Positions 10,801 to 19,423 of a DNA stretch of 64,000 bases are shown here, in pieces; position 1 is the first letter of the stretch, and each line of letters starts with the position of its first letter. This DNA comes from a virus. The notes under the pieces are model-generated. The model ran no database searches. It saw only the letters and a program-made list of their open reading frames with translations, and was not told where the DNA came from. The stretch spans positions 32,780 through 96,779 of the IMG/VR virus record IMGVR_UViG_3300028569_000019; one strand, 5' to 3'. The translations under genes were made by a program, and so were the position numbers.

Positions 10801-12500
10801 TAGGAAATTTGGATAAAATCAAAGTTTTAAAAGACCCACTTGATAATCAATATTTTGATGAGCATTCCTATAATTTAGACTCAATATCAATACCAAATAA
10901 GGAAGATGTTTATTCCAATTTGTTTTATTTATGGAGTTTTGATACGCCTGTAGATTTGTATTCACCTTCATCTATCCGTACATCTGTAGATAATCAAAAT
11001 ATTTATTATCAGACACAATTCTTTGCTTATAATTTTGGTCAAAAAGAAAAATATTTTAGTTATCCAACTTGTTCCAATGTATTGATAAATCAATTTCCAT
11101 ATCAGTTTGATAAAATCAATGTTAAACAAACTATAAATACAAATAATTTTGGGCCAAATTATAAGATTAACAGTAAGATAAACAAAATAACAGAAACTGC
11201 GTTGTCTAATTTAACACCATACGATTATTCAACACGTATTCAGGACAGTTTGGGTGATGATTCCATCTTATCTGGATTTTTTATAAGTCCATATAACTAT
11301 TTGAATCAAAAAATAGAGAATTTTATAGGTTTAGATGGTATAGCAGATATCATCGGTGAACCTGAAAATCTAACTAAACAAAATTATGTTGGTTTAACTA
11401 CCTTACAACGTGAATTTGGAAAAATCAATGAAAAATATGTATATCCACAAGAATTTTACAGTACGTATAAATTCTATATTGATTTTTCTGTATTTGACGT
11501 TGTACAAAATTTAAAACCAGCTAGATCCAATTTATTAACAGGAGTTTTATTGGAGCCAAGCTTATTTGAACGTAAAAAGTTTAACTATAGAGATGTAGAG
11601 TTTGTAACAAATAATGAATTTAATTTATATTTTAATAATAAAGCTACATTTACATCTTCATTAATAAATACGAACAATACTTCAAGCTTTACTATAGTAA
11701 CTAGTTCACGTGTTAATGACATTACATCTGATAAAAATACATACAACTATTCTCGTCTCGAAATTAAAGATGCAATAGATGATCGTGATTTTATTTATGC
11801 AAAATATGGGAAGTATGTATTTGTTGATCCAAATGGATACAATGTACGTGACACCGTTAATGTATCAAGAAATGATTATTATCAATGCGTTAATAATGAT
11901 GGATTTGTAGTAACATTTACATCTTCGTTTGATGAAGTTCAAGTTATTGGGTCTGGGTCAGGATATTCAACAGGTACATCTGGCACAGCAGGTTCTTCTG
12001 GTACATCTGGTACATCCGGAACATCAGGCACTTCAGGCACATCTGGTACAAACTATATAGGATTTAATGTTCAAGTTACAGGAAGTAAGTACTTAAAAAA
12101 CTACTATAAAGGTGTGTTTAATACAGGATATTCTAATAGACATTTAAGTAAGTTCTCATTTGTTGGAAGTAGAACTAAATATCAAGCAGTAAGTGGTTCT
12201 AAGACGCAACTTTTGAATGGACTAAAGTTGAATTCAAAAGGCGATATTACATATTATACTTATACCAAGGGTAAAAATGATCAAAATAGTACTGTAAATA
12301 GAGATGGCATTACAAATGGAAGTGCGCCTGTTATTACTATACCTGGATTTTTAAGTTTGAATATCGAAACTAATAATGCTCCTATATATGGCGACACAAC
12401 TGGATCAATTGGTAGTCCAGACTCACTATTCACGCAATTACCACTAACCGCTTCTTTACTAACCAGTGCAAGTTTGGAAAGATACATAATGAATTTATAA
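7875..12500 (+). CDS. Very large baseplate/tail fibre protein with LamG-like domain and collagen-like stretch
   Basis: 1541 residues, Asn/Tyr/Ser rich. The N-terminal third probably anchors to the baseplate. Around residues 765-840 a segment (YASRFNGISTIEFSLRFK, KIQLLSKYRNKKSDWNLF) resembles the concanavalin/LamG fold used for carbohydrate binding. At bases 11973-12050 there are consecutive Gly-Thr-Ser triplets (GTSGTAGSSGTSGTSG), a collagen-like stalk that also dominates the gene at 62804. A gp7/gp8-like wedge region could form the N-terminus. Best read as a large baseplate-attached adhesin; receptor unknown. Confidence 0.65.
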   Translation: MPYDYLTINDNDLNKGITSASYLNANLQSLYEQKLVNEDIFYGESDDDLFEFTLYNNNQQLVSFNRVVPSVTYSVLQGSYRDINNVLRSYRFANPFTNIVSYKNDILLHPQFDLNASGVGPGLYYLLYNPVRNIAGNPTNRLVIKEISPSRTEIRLSYAFDTTKNESSRLDAVKITSFADKKYLLLRIYQDLIAIIKNNPIEQDFLLNKDKYNYADICLKLGLKSEAELQEFITSTYVGYNTVIKLNNDTDNAILQTSKFSGVQEQINNFIYTYNNVEFTSEDILESFRIITLKVSQDRVLQKSSINDIDLQNILGLFEQTIYTDWILPQVTNLLENYKTKYYGYYKNALNFDNGNLIKILDHTNYLNPTDDTFNIQVKLDAPLPLQYNVKTTCWISNISIAPIYFKANLFTSKISRKVFLNDINFDVQVNAVNSSTQKFDSNDAFTLDKATIRLKEKYNDLYIDYTDFNNFINYSSAELRTKIAKNKIKDYNQLESVKKSTITSSLNTNALISSSYSQLVNQKTTQQITLLDTFDEYESYLFFNSSSIDDKIDEAITYDSDNYNSLVYQLPEYVKDDSDSADYIKFTAMVGHFFDNILVFIKKFPKAYPISNNDSNYYPKNYIDELLNSFSWNIDIDKFSQSDLNQLYFNNQEIAGYNSASYFDYTKSILNRFANNISSVYKSKGTVNSFEMIRTMFGIPAGIISTREYGSADAFSNRDNYFVYDDIIYMTDFKENNFLNFEHTSSDFIYTTSSYYASGSNINTLTSSVEYASRFNGISTIEFSLRFKSTDYNFGDKIQLLSKYRNKKSDWNLFVKKSKQVESGQLIFEIHPYELGNTTSSLVLNEMPLLNGNIFTVMLKREPIAGDFDKLNISSSKIINQVTPFIIEDDGDFVVEDDNDFVTLASQKTTLTSSYFVNSTKEYIPYVYSLSINQYDGSTKNFSSTKRKIISHTANRNFSSGSYYIGNYSSSVSFIGNLDKIKVLKDPLDNQYFDEHSYNLDSISIPNKEDVYSNLFYLWSFDTPVDLYSPSSIRTSVDNQNIYYQTQFFAYNFGQKEKYFSYPTCSNVLINQFPYQFDKINVKQTINTNNFGPNYKINSKINKITETALSNLTPYDYSTRIQDSLGDDSILSGFFISPYNYLNQKIENFIGLDGIADIIGEPENLTKQNYVGLTTLQREFGKINEKYVYPQEFYSTYKFYIDFSVFDVVQNLKPARSNLLTGVLLEPSLFERKKFNYRDVEFVTNNEFNLYFNNKATFTSSLINTNNTSSFTIVTSSRVNDITSDKNTYNYSRLEIKDAIDDRDFIYAKYGKYVFVDPNGYNVRDTVNVSRNDYYQCVNNDGFVVTFTSSFDEVQVIGSGSGYSTGTSGTAGSSGTSGTSGTSGTSGTSGTNYIGFNVQVTGSKYLKNYYKGVFNTGYSNRHLSKFSFVGSRTKYQAVSGSKTQLLNGLKLNSKGDITYYTYTKGKNDQNSTVNRDGITNGSAPVITIPGFLSLNIETNNAPIYGDTTGSIGSPDSLFTQLPLTASLLTSASLERYIMNL
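11973..12050 (+). repeat. Short collagen-like Gly-x-x coding repeat
   Basis: Nine-base units of the form GGT ACA TCT GGC ACA repeated eight to nine times with synonymous changes, giving Gly-Thr-Ser triplets. The same unit type fills the 3' end of the window. Confidence 0.85.
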
Positions 12501-12546
12501 TTCATATTTTTGAGTAAAAATTAAAACTTATCAATAATTATTATAT

Positions 12547-13188
12547 ATGGCATATTTAAATAACAACATTCTTACAGTGAATGCTGTATTGACTAAAAAG
12601 GGAAGAGAAATCCTCGCAAAAACGGGTGGATTAAACATTACAGCCTTTGCTTTGGCTGACGATGAAATTGATTACACGCAGTTTAATCCAAATCATCCAC
12701 TAGGTAGTGCATATTACGACATAGCTATTCGTAACACTCCTATTATGGAACCTATTACGGATGAGTCACAATCAATGAAGTATAAGTTAGTAACTTTAAA
12801 TGACGGAGTAACGTCTGTGCCAACAATAAGTGTAGCACAAAGTGTAATTACTGTAGATAGAGATTATACAGGCGAACTCTTAATTAGTCCTAGTACAAAC
12901 CCAACTTACAATGTTACCCTTGGGTATACCGCAATTTTGGCAAATAAAAACGTTGGCACATTGGTTGTGACCGAAACAAATAGTTTGAATTCAACCAGTG
13001 CTACAATTCCTACTTTCTCAGGAGATTTAACTTCACAAACTTCTCAAGTAGTAGTAGGTAACAAATTTAGATTTGTTCCAAATGCTGGTTTGTCTAAAAC
13101 TACAACCACTAATATTACAATTATTGGCAATGAAAGTGGTGGTAATACATCCATTACAGTGACAGTTAAAGTTCCAACAACAACATAA
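12547..13188 (+). CDS. Virion structural protein (baseplate/tail family)
   Basis: 213 residues. The N-terminus (NNILTVNAVLTKKGREILA) and the DEIDYTQFNPNHPLGSAYYD segment are of a type found next to tail fibre genes in T4-like aquatic phages. The C-terminal 100 residues are Thr/Val-rich and look like an Ig-like beta-sandwich. It follows a 46-nt gap after the giant appendage gene and is 2 nt from the next gene. Probable tail appendage component; the family's function is not known to me. Confidence 0.6.
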   Translation: MAYLNNNILTVNAVLTKKGREILAKTGGLNITAFALADDEIDYTQFNPNHPLGSAYYDIAIRNTPIMEPITDESQSMKYKLVTLNDGVTSVPTISVAQSVITVDRDYTGELLISPSTNPTYNVTLGYTAILANKNVGTLVVTETNSLNSTSATIPTFSGDLTSQTSQVVVGNKFRFVPNAGLSKTTTTNITIIGNESGGNTSITVTVKVPTTT

Positions 13189-13190
13189 TT

Positions 13191-14309
13191 ATGATATTTA
13201 GTAAATTTAATAATGACGACATCGTAGTGGGTAGAATAAATCAAGTATCTTCTGGTTTATTTGGAACTGGCAGTTTATTTGTTAGTCAATCTACGTTTGT
13301 AACACAATCAGGTGTTACTGGTCAAGCTAATCAACTTACTGGTTCCAGTCCATATGATGTGAGAAATGGTCAATATTATCTTGATATTTACTCAGGTGGC
13401 GACTTATATTTTGATGTAGCATATGGCGATTATGCAAATAGTGGTAGTTCACTTTTCGATGTCACTACTTATACAACTCCAGTATTGACAAATGAAACAA
13501 AAGTCATCTATTCTCAATACAAAAATACGCTCTTACAACCAGGTGATACTTTATTTAGTTTTGCATCTGGAAGCGTGGATAATATCGTGGATAGTGAAGC
13601 TATTTATGTAATTAGTTATGCCGCCGACAAATTTAAAGATCAAACAGACCCTGGGCAAATACAAATTTCTTTCAGTGGATCAGTTGGACCAAAGAAATTT
13701 ACATTTATCGATGATTCACAAGTTGTAAATAAACAACAAAATTCATACAATTTAATTTCCGGATCAATTGTAAATGGAATCGCTACGCCTTATTTGAAAA
13801 ATGGATCGCCTGTTTATGCAGGCATCGGTCTACTATATCCATCGAATGGCGTTATCGTATTTAATGCTATAAACCTAGATAGGTACGTTGGAATTACAGC
13901 TGGTCAACAAATTTTAAATAGAAAAAACTATTCCAATAGTGTAACTACCACAAATCGAAGTGGATACTGGAAAGTTTGGACAAGAGATTTTTATAATTCT
14001 TTAAGAAGATCCAAATCAACTATGGGTGTTAGAAAGTCTGAATTTGTACCTTCTACAAATTACTTCGTTCGTGTTAAAAATAAAGAATTTAATTATAGCA
14101 ACAATCCAACTTTTGTTTCTGATGGAACTGATGGTTTGACTAAAGGAACTATTATTTATCAAGATTTGATTAATAATCCAAGAACCTATATTACCTCGGT
14201 TGGTTTATATAATGATAATAACGAACTATTGGCAATTGGTAAAATTAGTCAGCCTACAATGAAATCCTTTGATAACGAATTATTGATTAAGGTGCGGATT
14301 GATTTCTAA
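13191..14309 (+). CDS. Virion structural protein, tail appendage
   Basis: 372 residues, Ser/Tyr/Gly rich, beta-type composition throughout (SGLFGTGSLFVSQSTF). The C-terminal 40 residues (YITSVGLYNDNNELLAIGK followed by QP) recur in the C-terminus of the 858-residue protein at 15046 (YITTVGLYSGCDLVAVAKL then QP), suggesting a shared attachment or trimer-capping domain. Operon member in the appendage block. Confidence 0.6.
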   Translation: MIFSKFNNDDIVVGRINQVSSGLFGTGSLFVSQSTFVTQSGVTGQANQLTGSSPYDVRNGQYYLDIYSGGDLYFDVAYGDYANSGSSLFDVTTYTTPVLTNETKVIYSQYKNTLLQPGDTLFSFASGSVDNIVDSEAIYVISYAADKFKDQTDPGQIQISFSGSVGPKKFTFIDDSQVVNKQQNSYNLISGSIVNGIATPYLKNGSPVYAGIGLLYPSNGVIVFNAINLDRYVGITAGQQILNRKNYSNSVTTTNRSGYWKVWTRDFYNSLRRSKSTMGVRKSEFVPSTNYFVRVKNKEFNYSNNPTFVSDGTDGLTKGTIIYQDLINNPRTYITSVGLYNDNNELLAIGKISQPTMKSFDNELLIKVRIDF

Positions 14310-14332
14310 TATATAATAGTTTGTTTTTATTC

Positions 14333-14340
14333 TATTTATA
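14333..14340 (+). promoter_or_regulatory. TATTTATA box, candidate phage promoter
   Basis: TATTTATA ends 5 nt before the ATG at 14346. The same box recurs upstream of many other genes in the window at a near-fixed distance. Confidence 0.45.
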
Positions 14341-14345
14341 ATAGA

Positions 14346-15044
14346 ATGATCAAATTTTTTAAAACACAAGACGTACTGGTTACCAGATTTACTGTTTCCA
14401 AAGAAAAGACGTTTAATAACGTTTTAAATAATCTTCTTTTTGGCACAGACGGTACTGATGACAGTGCATTTCCGATACAATTGTCTTACGTTTCGTGCGA
14501 TAATAATAAGTCTGGAAGTTGTGAGGGAGTTACTTTTGACGATGTATATTTAGCAATTACACAATTTGAAGAATCGTCTCAAATTGATTTTTCAGTGGGT
14601 AAATATGTAAATTCTAGCTCTGTTTTTTATCCGTCGTCAAGTGCTAAATGGAATCCGGTGGTTAATCCTGTAAATGTTAACGGTACATACAAAGGACAGG
14701 TTTATAACACTGTAAATAAAATGTATTATAATAACTACAATAATAGTTATAACATATTTGGCTTTGACGATTACGATAACCAACGTACAAAATTAGATTT
14801 GACTAATGATTTTTCTTTATATAGATTAGCCGTTGATCAAACCGGTGATGGAATTAAAAGAAATTCAGTTGTGATATATAATCAATCAGGAGATATAGTT
14901 TCCAACATACTCGACGATGGAAATCATAATTTGATATTGGGTGGTACTTATTTCATTAATAGTTACGAATTTACTACTGGAAGCAAAGATACTGTAGAAA
15001 ACCGTGGTACTTATGGTTTGGGTTATTATTTATTGAATACATAG
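14346..15044 (+). CDS. Hypothetical structural protein
   Basis: 232 residues; family not recognised. Begins IKFFKTQDVLVTRFTVSKEKTFNN and is rich in Tyr, Asn and Ser, like its neighbours. It has its own candidate promoter box directly upstream and ends 1 nt before the FG-GAP gene, so the two are probably translated together. Position suggests a tail appendage adaptor. Confidence 0.55.
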   Translation: MIKFFKTQDVLVTRFTVSKEKTFNNVLNNLLFGTDGTDDSAFPIQLSYVSCDNNKSGSCEGVTFDDVYLAITQFEESSQIDFSVGKYVNSSSVFYPSSSAKWNPVVNPVNVNGTYKGQVYNTVNKMYYNNYNNSYNIFGFDDYDNQRTKLDLTNDFSLYRLAVDQTGDGIKRNSVVIYNQSGDIVSNILDDGNHNLILGGTYFINSYEFTTGSKDTVENRGTYGLGYYLLNT

Positions 15045-15045
15045 T

Positions 15046-17622
15046 ATGAGTTTAATTAACATATATAACGAACGATATGGTACCTCTGTTGCTACTAACG
15101 GTAATATAATAGCAATAGGAAATCCCCCAACTAAAAACTGGAGTTATTCAGAGGGATTTTCCCGCAGAGGACAAATATTGTTGGTTCGTAAAAATCAATT
15201 TGAATCAAACTATGAAGTGATTAAAACTTTATTCAATGAAAACGATAATTTGTTAACTCCATATTACACAGAACAAAGTAGTAGTATGGTAAACACAAGT
15301 TCTTTAATTGCTAATAGTGGCAGTTTACCAAATGTAAATGCATCGTGTAGTTATTTAACAGTTGAAAACGATACCAAATTTGTTTATCAGAGCAAGTACG
15401 GAGAATCTTTGGACGTTAGTGATTATTTTCTCGCAGCAAGCGACATTTCACTAACGCAAAGTGTCGATAATAGAAACCTCTTCACACAAAATCAAGTAAA
15501 CATATATGAAATCGATCCAAATTACGTATATGAAAGCGGAAGTATAAGAGCCAAATCCACTGAGTTTACCAAGGAAACTATAAGTACCTATCAAATAAGT
15601 TCGACTCCGATTGCTTATTTAACATCATCGATAAATTCCCAATTTGGTAAAGCTGTTAGCATTTCAAACAATTATTTAGCGGTGGGTGCGCCGGGTTATA
15701 ACAATGGCAGAGGATGTGTTTATGTTTTTAAGAATGTAAACAATAACTACAATTTTGTGCAAACATTAAGTAGTAGTGTTACTTTAGATCCATATCAATC
15801 CGCATTTGGATTCAGTGTTTGTATAGACAAATATTCTGAAAATAAGTTGGCGGTGGGATGTAACCAAGTGTCCGCTAGCAAAGTGTTTTTATTTACATCT
15901 GGTTCAGGTGGATGGAGACTGTCTCAGAGATTTCAAAATATAACTGGATCTGAATATTTGAAATTGGAAGGTTTTGAATTTGATTTGTATCCATCTGGAA
16001 GTTTATCAGCCGCTCAGAAAAACAATAGATTTGGTTATTCTGTGTCTTTACATAAAAACGTTCTAGCAATAGGTTCTCCCAATGATCTTTTGTATTATGA
16101 ATATTCAGGATCAAATCTGTTAAGACAAAGAGGAGCAACTTATATTTATGAAAACGGATTGTGTCCAACCGGATCCAATCAATATTTGTTTATTGAAAAA
16201 CTTTATGGCGATGAAATAACCTTTAAAGATAATATGATGGGTTATTCTGTATCAACATACAATAATAAAGTATTAATAGGATCCCCAAAGCCATATTTCC
16301 CATTTAGCTCACTTTACATTTCTAGTTCAGTTAGATACTATGATAAATTTTATGACGTAAATGATTACGGGGAATCAAGTTACTGTGGTCAATGTTTATA
16401 TTATAACGTCAGTAATTCTATTGTAACGCAGATTACTACAGATCCTATTGCTAAACGAAAAGAGTATAATAAACCATTTAGTGCATTTGGATATTCAGTA
16501 GCTTTATCAGAACCAAATTTAATTGTTGGATCTCCTATTCCATTAAATGACGATTTATACTTAAGTATACCATTGATAACAGAATCAGGCAGTTACAGTG
16601 ATCCTAATTATGCAAAAACATCATCGTTTAATCCTGAAAACTGTACTGAGTCCGCTGATGTGGTATATTTTCAAATAGAAGACACAGTTTATGGAAGTGG
16701 TAGCGTTGAAGCAAAAATTGCTTTACAAATGGAGGCAGAAACATATACCGATATAGTTGGTAAAGCTTATATTTATGACAATTTAGATTTAAAAACAAAT
16801 TATCCCGTTGGTAATATTTTTTATAACAACAATAGTTTGGTTTTGAATAACACAGGCAGTGTACTGAATTTGTTGACAAGAGATCCTGTTAACCCCGACC
16901 AACCATCTTTGTATATGGATTATAGGACTCTCATAACAACTTATGAAAAGCAGTATATTTGCACAATAATGCCTGGGGAATTTAATATATCAACGAATCC
17001 TACAGCTACAACTTCATCACTGATAAATTATTGTGTATTTAACAAGAGCACATTTAATTTCGAAAATTTGGATATCATTTTAAGATATATAAACTATAAG
17101 AACGTTGTACCTGGTTCTGAAAAATGGTATTTAAATATGATATCAAATGATGTAGAACAAAACATTTTTGGGTTCTACACTTCGTCTTATTTAAATTATA
17201 ACACCAATTTACTAACATCTGATTTGAAAAATATATTGGCAGAAAAGAATTTGGATGTGGATAATGATGGTAAAGTAGATGTTTACGACGGTAAAATGAT
17301 GTGGAAGTATTTCATTGAAAAATTAAACTTCACCAATTATAAATCTTATTTGAACACCTTAAGCAATCGAAATAACTACGATGACATTATTAGATTCTTG
17401 GATAACCAAACAGGTAAATCAATCAAGAATTATGTCAAACAACCATTTTTCAATTATCAATATAGTTCATCAATTGATCCAACGGGATCTTACTTAGCAC
17501 CATATATAACTACAGTTGGATTATACAGTGGATGTGACTTGGTTGCAGTGGCTAAATTAGCACAACCAATTAAAAATACGGGAGAAATTCCAATAAATAT
17601 TTCTGTTAAATGGGACACTTAA
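15046..17622 (+). CDS. FG-GAP-type beta-propeller tail protein with dockerin-like calcium motif
   Basis: 858 residues. At least five repeats follow the FG-GAP pattern: FGKAVSISNNYLAVGAPGY, FGFSVCIDKYSENKLAVGC, FGYSVSLHKNVLAIGSPND, MGYSVSTYNNKVLIGSPKP and FGYSVALSEPNLIVGSPIP. In integrin-alpha-like proteins such repeats form a seven-bladed propeller that binds ligands. Residues about 737-750 (DVDNDGKVDVYDGK) form an EF-hand/dockerin-like calcium loop. The C-terminal YITTVGLY...QP block is shared with the protein at 13191. Likely a receptor-binding or fibre-tip protein; ligand unknown. Confidence 0.7.
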   Translation: MSLINIYNERYGTSVATNGNIIAIGNPPTKNWSYSEGFSRRGQILLVRKNQFESNYEVIKTLFNENDNLLTPYYTEQSSSMVNTSSLIANSGSLPNVNASCSYLTVENDTKFVYQSKYGESLDVSDYFLAASDISLTQSVDNRNLFTQNQVNIYEIDPNYVYESGSIRAKSTEFTKETISTYQISSTPIAYLTSSINSQFGKAVSISNNYLAVGAPGYNNGRGCVYVFKNVNNNYNFVQTLSSSVTLDPYQSAFGFSVCIDKYSENKLAVGCNQVSASKVFLFTSGSGGWRLSQRFQNITGSEYLKLEGFEFDLYPSGSLSAAQKNNRFGYSVSLHKNVLAIGSPNDLLYYEYSGSNLLRQRGATYIYENGLCPTGSNQYLFIEKLYGDEITFKDNMMGYSVSTYNNKVLIGSPKPYFPFSSLYISSSVRYYDKFYDVNDYGESSYCGQCLYYNVSNSIVTQITTDPIAKRKEYNKPFSAFGYSVALSEPNLIVGSPIPLNDDLYLSIPLITESGSYSDPNYAKTSSFNPENCTESADVVYFQIEDTVYGSGSVEAKIALQMEAETYTDIVGKAYIYDNLDLKTNYPVGNIFYNNNSLVLNNTGSVLNLLTRDPVNPDQPSLYMDYRTLITTYEKQYICTIMPGEFNISTNPTATTSSLINYCVFNKSTFNFENLDIILRYINYKNVVPGSEKWYLNMISNDVEQNIFGFYTSSYLNYNTNLLTSDLKNILAEKNLDVDNDGKVDVYDGKMMWKYFIEKLNFTNYKSYLNTLSNRNNYDDIIRFLDNQTGKSIKNYVKQPFFNYQYSSSIDPTGSYLAPYITTVGLYSGCDLVAVAKLAQPIKNTGEIPINISVKWDT

Positions 17623-17625
17623 TTA

Positions 17626-17633
17626 TATTTATT
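17626..17633 (+). promoter_or_regulatory. TATTTATT box upstream of small gene
   Basis: TATTTATT lies 18 nt before the ATG at 17652, right after the stop of the propeller gene. A TATAAT follows at 17635-17640. Spacing is looser than at other sites. Confidence 0.3.
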
Positions 17634-17651
17634 ATATAATAGAACAAATAT

Positions 17652-17957
17652 ATGGCAACATCACCAGACGCAAAAGTAATTGACCGTGAATCATTGAAGA
17701 CCAATTTGGAAGCTAGATATTTAGCTAAACAAAAAGCTGGTGGCACATTCAATGCGTATAAATCTGATGCAGCTACGCCTGGTAATATGTTGGAAGGCTT
17801 GCAAGGTGGACTCGGATATACACAAAAATCACGTGCTTGGACCACTGAACCAGGGTTTAAGACAAAATCTCAGACTATGCAAGAAAATTTCAACGAGAAA
17901 GCTTTGAATTACTCTGACACTTTGCCAGGATTTAATACGAAACGATATTATCGTTGA
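17652..17957 (+). CDS. Hypothetical small protein
   Basis: 101 residues; not recognised. Lys/Gly/Thr rich with no membrane segment (SLKTNLEARYLAKQKAGG, GFKTKSQTMQENF). It sits 29 nt after the appendage operon and 12 nt before the resolvase, and has codon use like its neighbours, so it is probably real. No function can be assigned. Confidence 0.5.
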   Translation: MATSPDAKVIDRESLKTNLEARYLAKQKAGGTFNAYKSDAATPGNMLEGLQGGLGYTQKSRAWTTEPGFKTKSQTMQENFNEKALNYSDTLPGFNTKRYYR

Positions 17958-17969
17958 TATGTATTTTAA

Positions 17970-18482
17970 ATGGTTATATTAGGTTTAGATTCATCTACAT
18001 CAGTTACAGGTTGGGCATTTAGTAAAGACGGAAAAGTCTTGGATGCTGGTTATATTGATACCAAAAAGTTTGAAACAACAAAAGAAAAAACTTATTTTGT
18101 TATATCTGAACTGGAAAAGAATTCGTTAATTAAAGATGTCACTGATATTAATTTGGAAGCAGCTCTTAGTGGTTTCGCCGGCGGATTCACATCCCAACAA
18201 GTTATAATCACATTAGCCCGTCACAATGCAGTGTTTGCTTACATTATAGAAGAACACTTCAAAGTCAAGGTAAATCTGTTATCGGTTAACACTATGCGCA
18301 AACAGTTGTTTGGTAAGTGTAGAATCAAGGGAATTAAATCAAAAGACTTTGTGAGAATTGAGCTTGAAAAGATGTTGCCCGAAGTCACCAAGTTCACAGT
18401 ACTAAATAAAAAAGGCAATTGGGATGAACGAAACGGCGATATGTACGATGGAATAGTCTGCTCTCTATATAAAAAGTTGTAA
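17970..18482 (+). CDS. RuvC-like Holliday junction resolvase
   Basis: 170 residues, the typical length of RuvC. The N-terminal strand GLDSSTSVTGWAF carries the first catalytic Asp of the RNase H-fold nuclease; NLEAALSGF supplies the Glu, and the C-terminal ERNGDMYDGIVCSLY supplies the last acidic pair. Such enzymes resolve branched DNA before packaging, a role played by gp49 in T4. It lies with the primase and gp47/46 fusion in a recombination-replication block. Confidence 0.82.
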   Translation: MVILGLDSSTSVTGWAFSKDGKVLDAGYIDTKKFETTKEKTYFVISELEKNSLIKDVTDINLEAALSGFAGGFTSQQVIITLARHNAVFAYIIEEHFKVKVNLLSVNTMRKQLFGKCRIKGIKSKDFVRIELEKMLPEVTKFTVLNKKGNWDERNGDMYDGIVCSLYKKL

Positions 18483-18504
18483 ACTACAAAATCTGTGTTA
18501 TACT
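18477..18504 (+). promoter_or_regulatory. Sigma70-like promoter of the primase gene
   Basis: TTGTAA (18477-18482), 16-nt spacer, TATACT (18499-18504), then 7 nt to the ATG at 18512. The start codon would be at about +1. The -35 overlaps the stop of the resolvase gene. Confidence 0.45.
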
Positions 18505-18511
18505 GTTTAAA

Positions 18512-19423
18512 ATGACTGTAGTTGACACTCTATCAAGATTATTTAAACAAAAGGTTCACATCCAAAAAGGCGGTGAAGAAATTCTTGTTTTTTGTCCCAA
18601 TTGCAAACATCATAAACGAAAGTTAAACATAAATACCAAAACTGGTTTTTACCAATGTTGGGTATGTAACTTTAGCGGAAAAAGTTTTCATAGTCTTCTT
18701 AAAAAAGTAAAAGCGCCCAAAGAATATTATGACGTTTTATGTAAAGATGTACCAAAACGAAATAACGTCGAAGTAAAAGAAGAAAAAAAGATATTAAGTT
18801 TGCCTGAGGAGTTTAAACCGTTGTGTAAACCAAATAGTGATATTGAATATAAACGTGCTTTGAGTTATTGTTTAAATAGAAATATAACTACACTTGATAT
18901 AGTTAGATACAATATTGGTTATTGCAATAGTGGTGCATTTATAAATAGAGTAATTGTGCCATCATATGACTCCACAGGAAAACTTAACTTTTATTGTGGT
19001 AGATCATTTTATGATGGATATCTCAAATATAGATTGTGTGATGGTAGCAAGGACATCGTAGGGTTTGAGTTGTTTACAGATTTTAATAAACCGATTACTT
19101 TGGTTGAAGGTGTATTTGATGCTATGTCTGTGAAATATAACGCAATACCTCTTTTTGGGAAAACCTTATCCAAAACACTCAGAATGAAGTTGATGGATAA
19201 TAAACCACCTAGAGTAAATGTGCTTTTGGATAACGATGCATTATCATCAAGTCTGAAAATTTGTGATTTTTTACTTGCCAACAATATAGAAACTTATTTG
19301 GTACGACTTGATGGTAAAGATCCAAATGAATTGGGTCACGAAAAGACTTGGCAAACCATACACAACAGTGTTAGAATGAATGAGAGTCTACTGTACAAGT
19401 TTAAATTAACGGTTAAATTATGA
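18512..19423 (+). CDS. DNA primase with zinc ribbon and TOPRIM domain
   Basis: 303 residues. An N-terminal zinc-binding motif CPNC...CWVC (about residues 29-52) matches the CHC2-type primase finger, and the middle holds a TOPRIM core: LVEGVFDAM (Glu) and VNVLLDNDAL (DxD). It is similar in size and plan to T4 gp61, which synthesises RNA primers with the gp41 helicase. It overlaps the gp47/46 start by 4 nt (ATGA). No helicase gene is present in this window. Confidence 0.85.
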   Translation: MTVVDTLSRLFKQKVHIQKGGEEILVFCPNCKHHKRKLNINTKTGFYQCWVCNFSGKSFHSLLKKVKAPKEYYDVLCKDVPKRNNVEVKEEKKILSLPEEFKPLCKPNSDIEYKRALSYCLNRNITTLDIVRYNIGYCNSGAFINRVIVPSYDSTGKLNFYCGRSFYDGYLKYRLCDGSKDIVGFELFTDFNKPITLVEGVFDAMSVKYNAIPLFGKTLSKTLRMKLMDNKPPRVNVLLDNDALSSSLKICDFLLANNIETYLVRLDGKDPNELGHEKTWQTIHNSVRMNESLLYKFKLTVKL

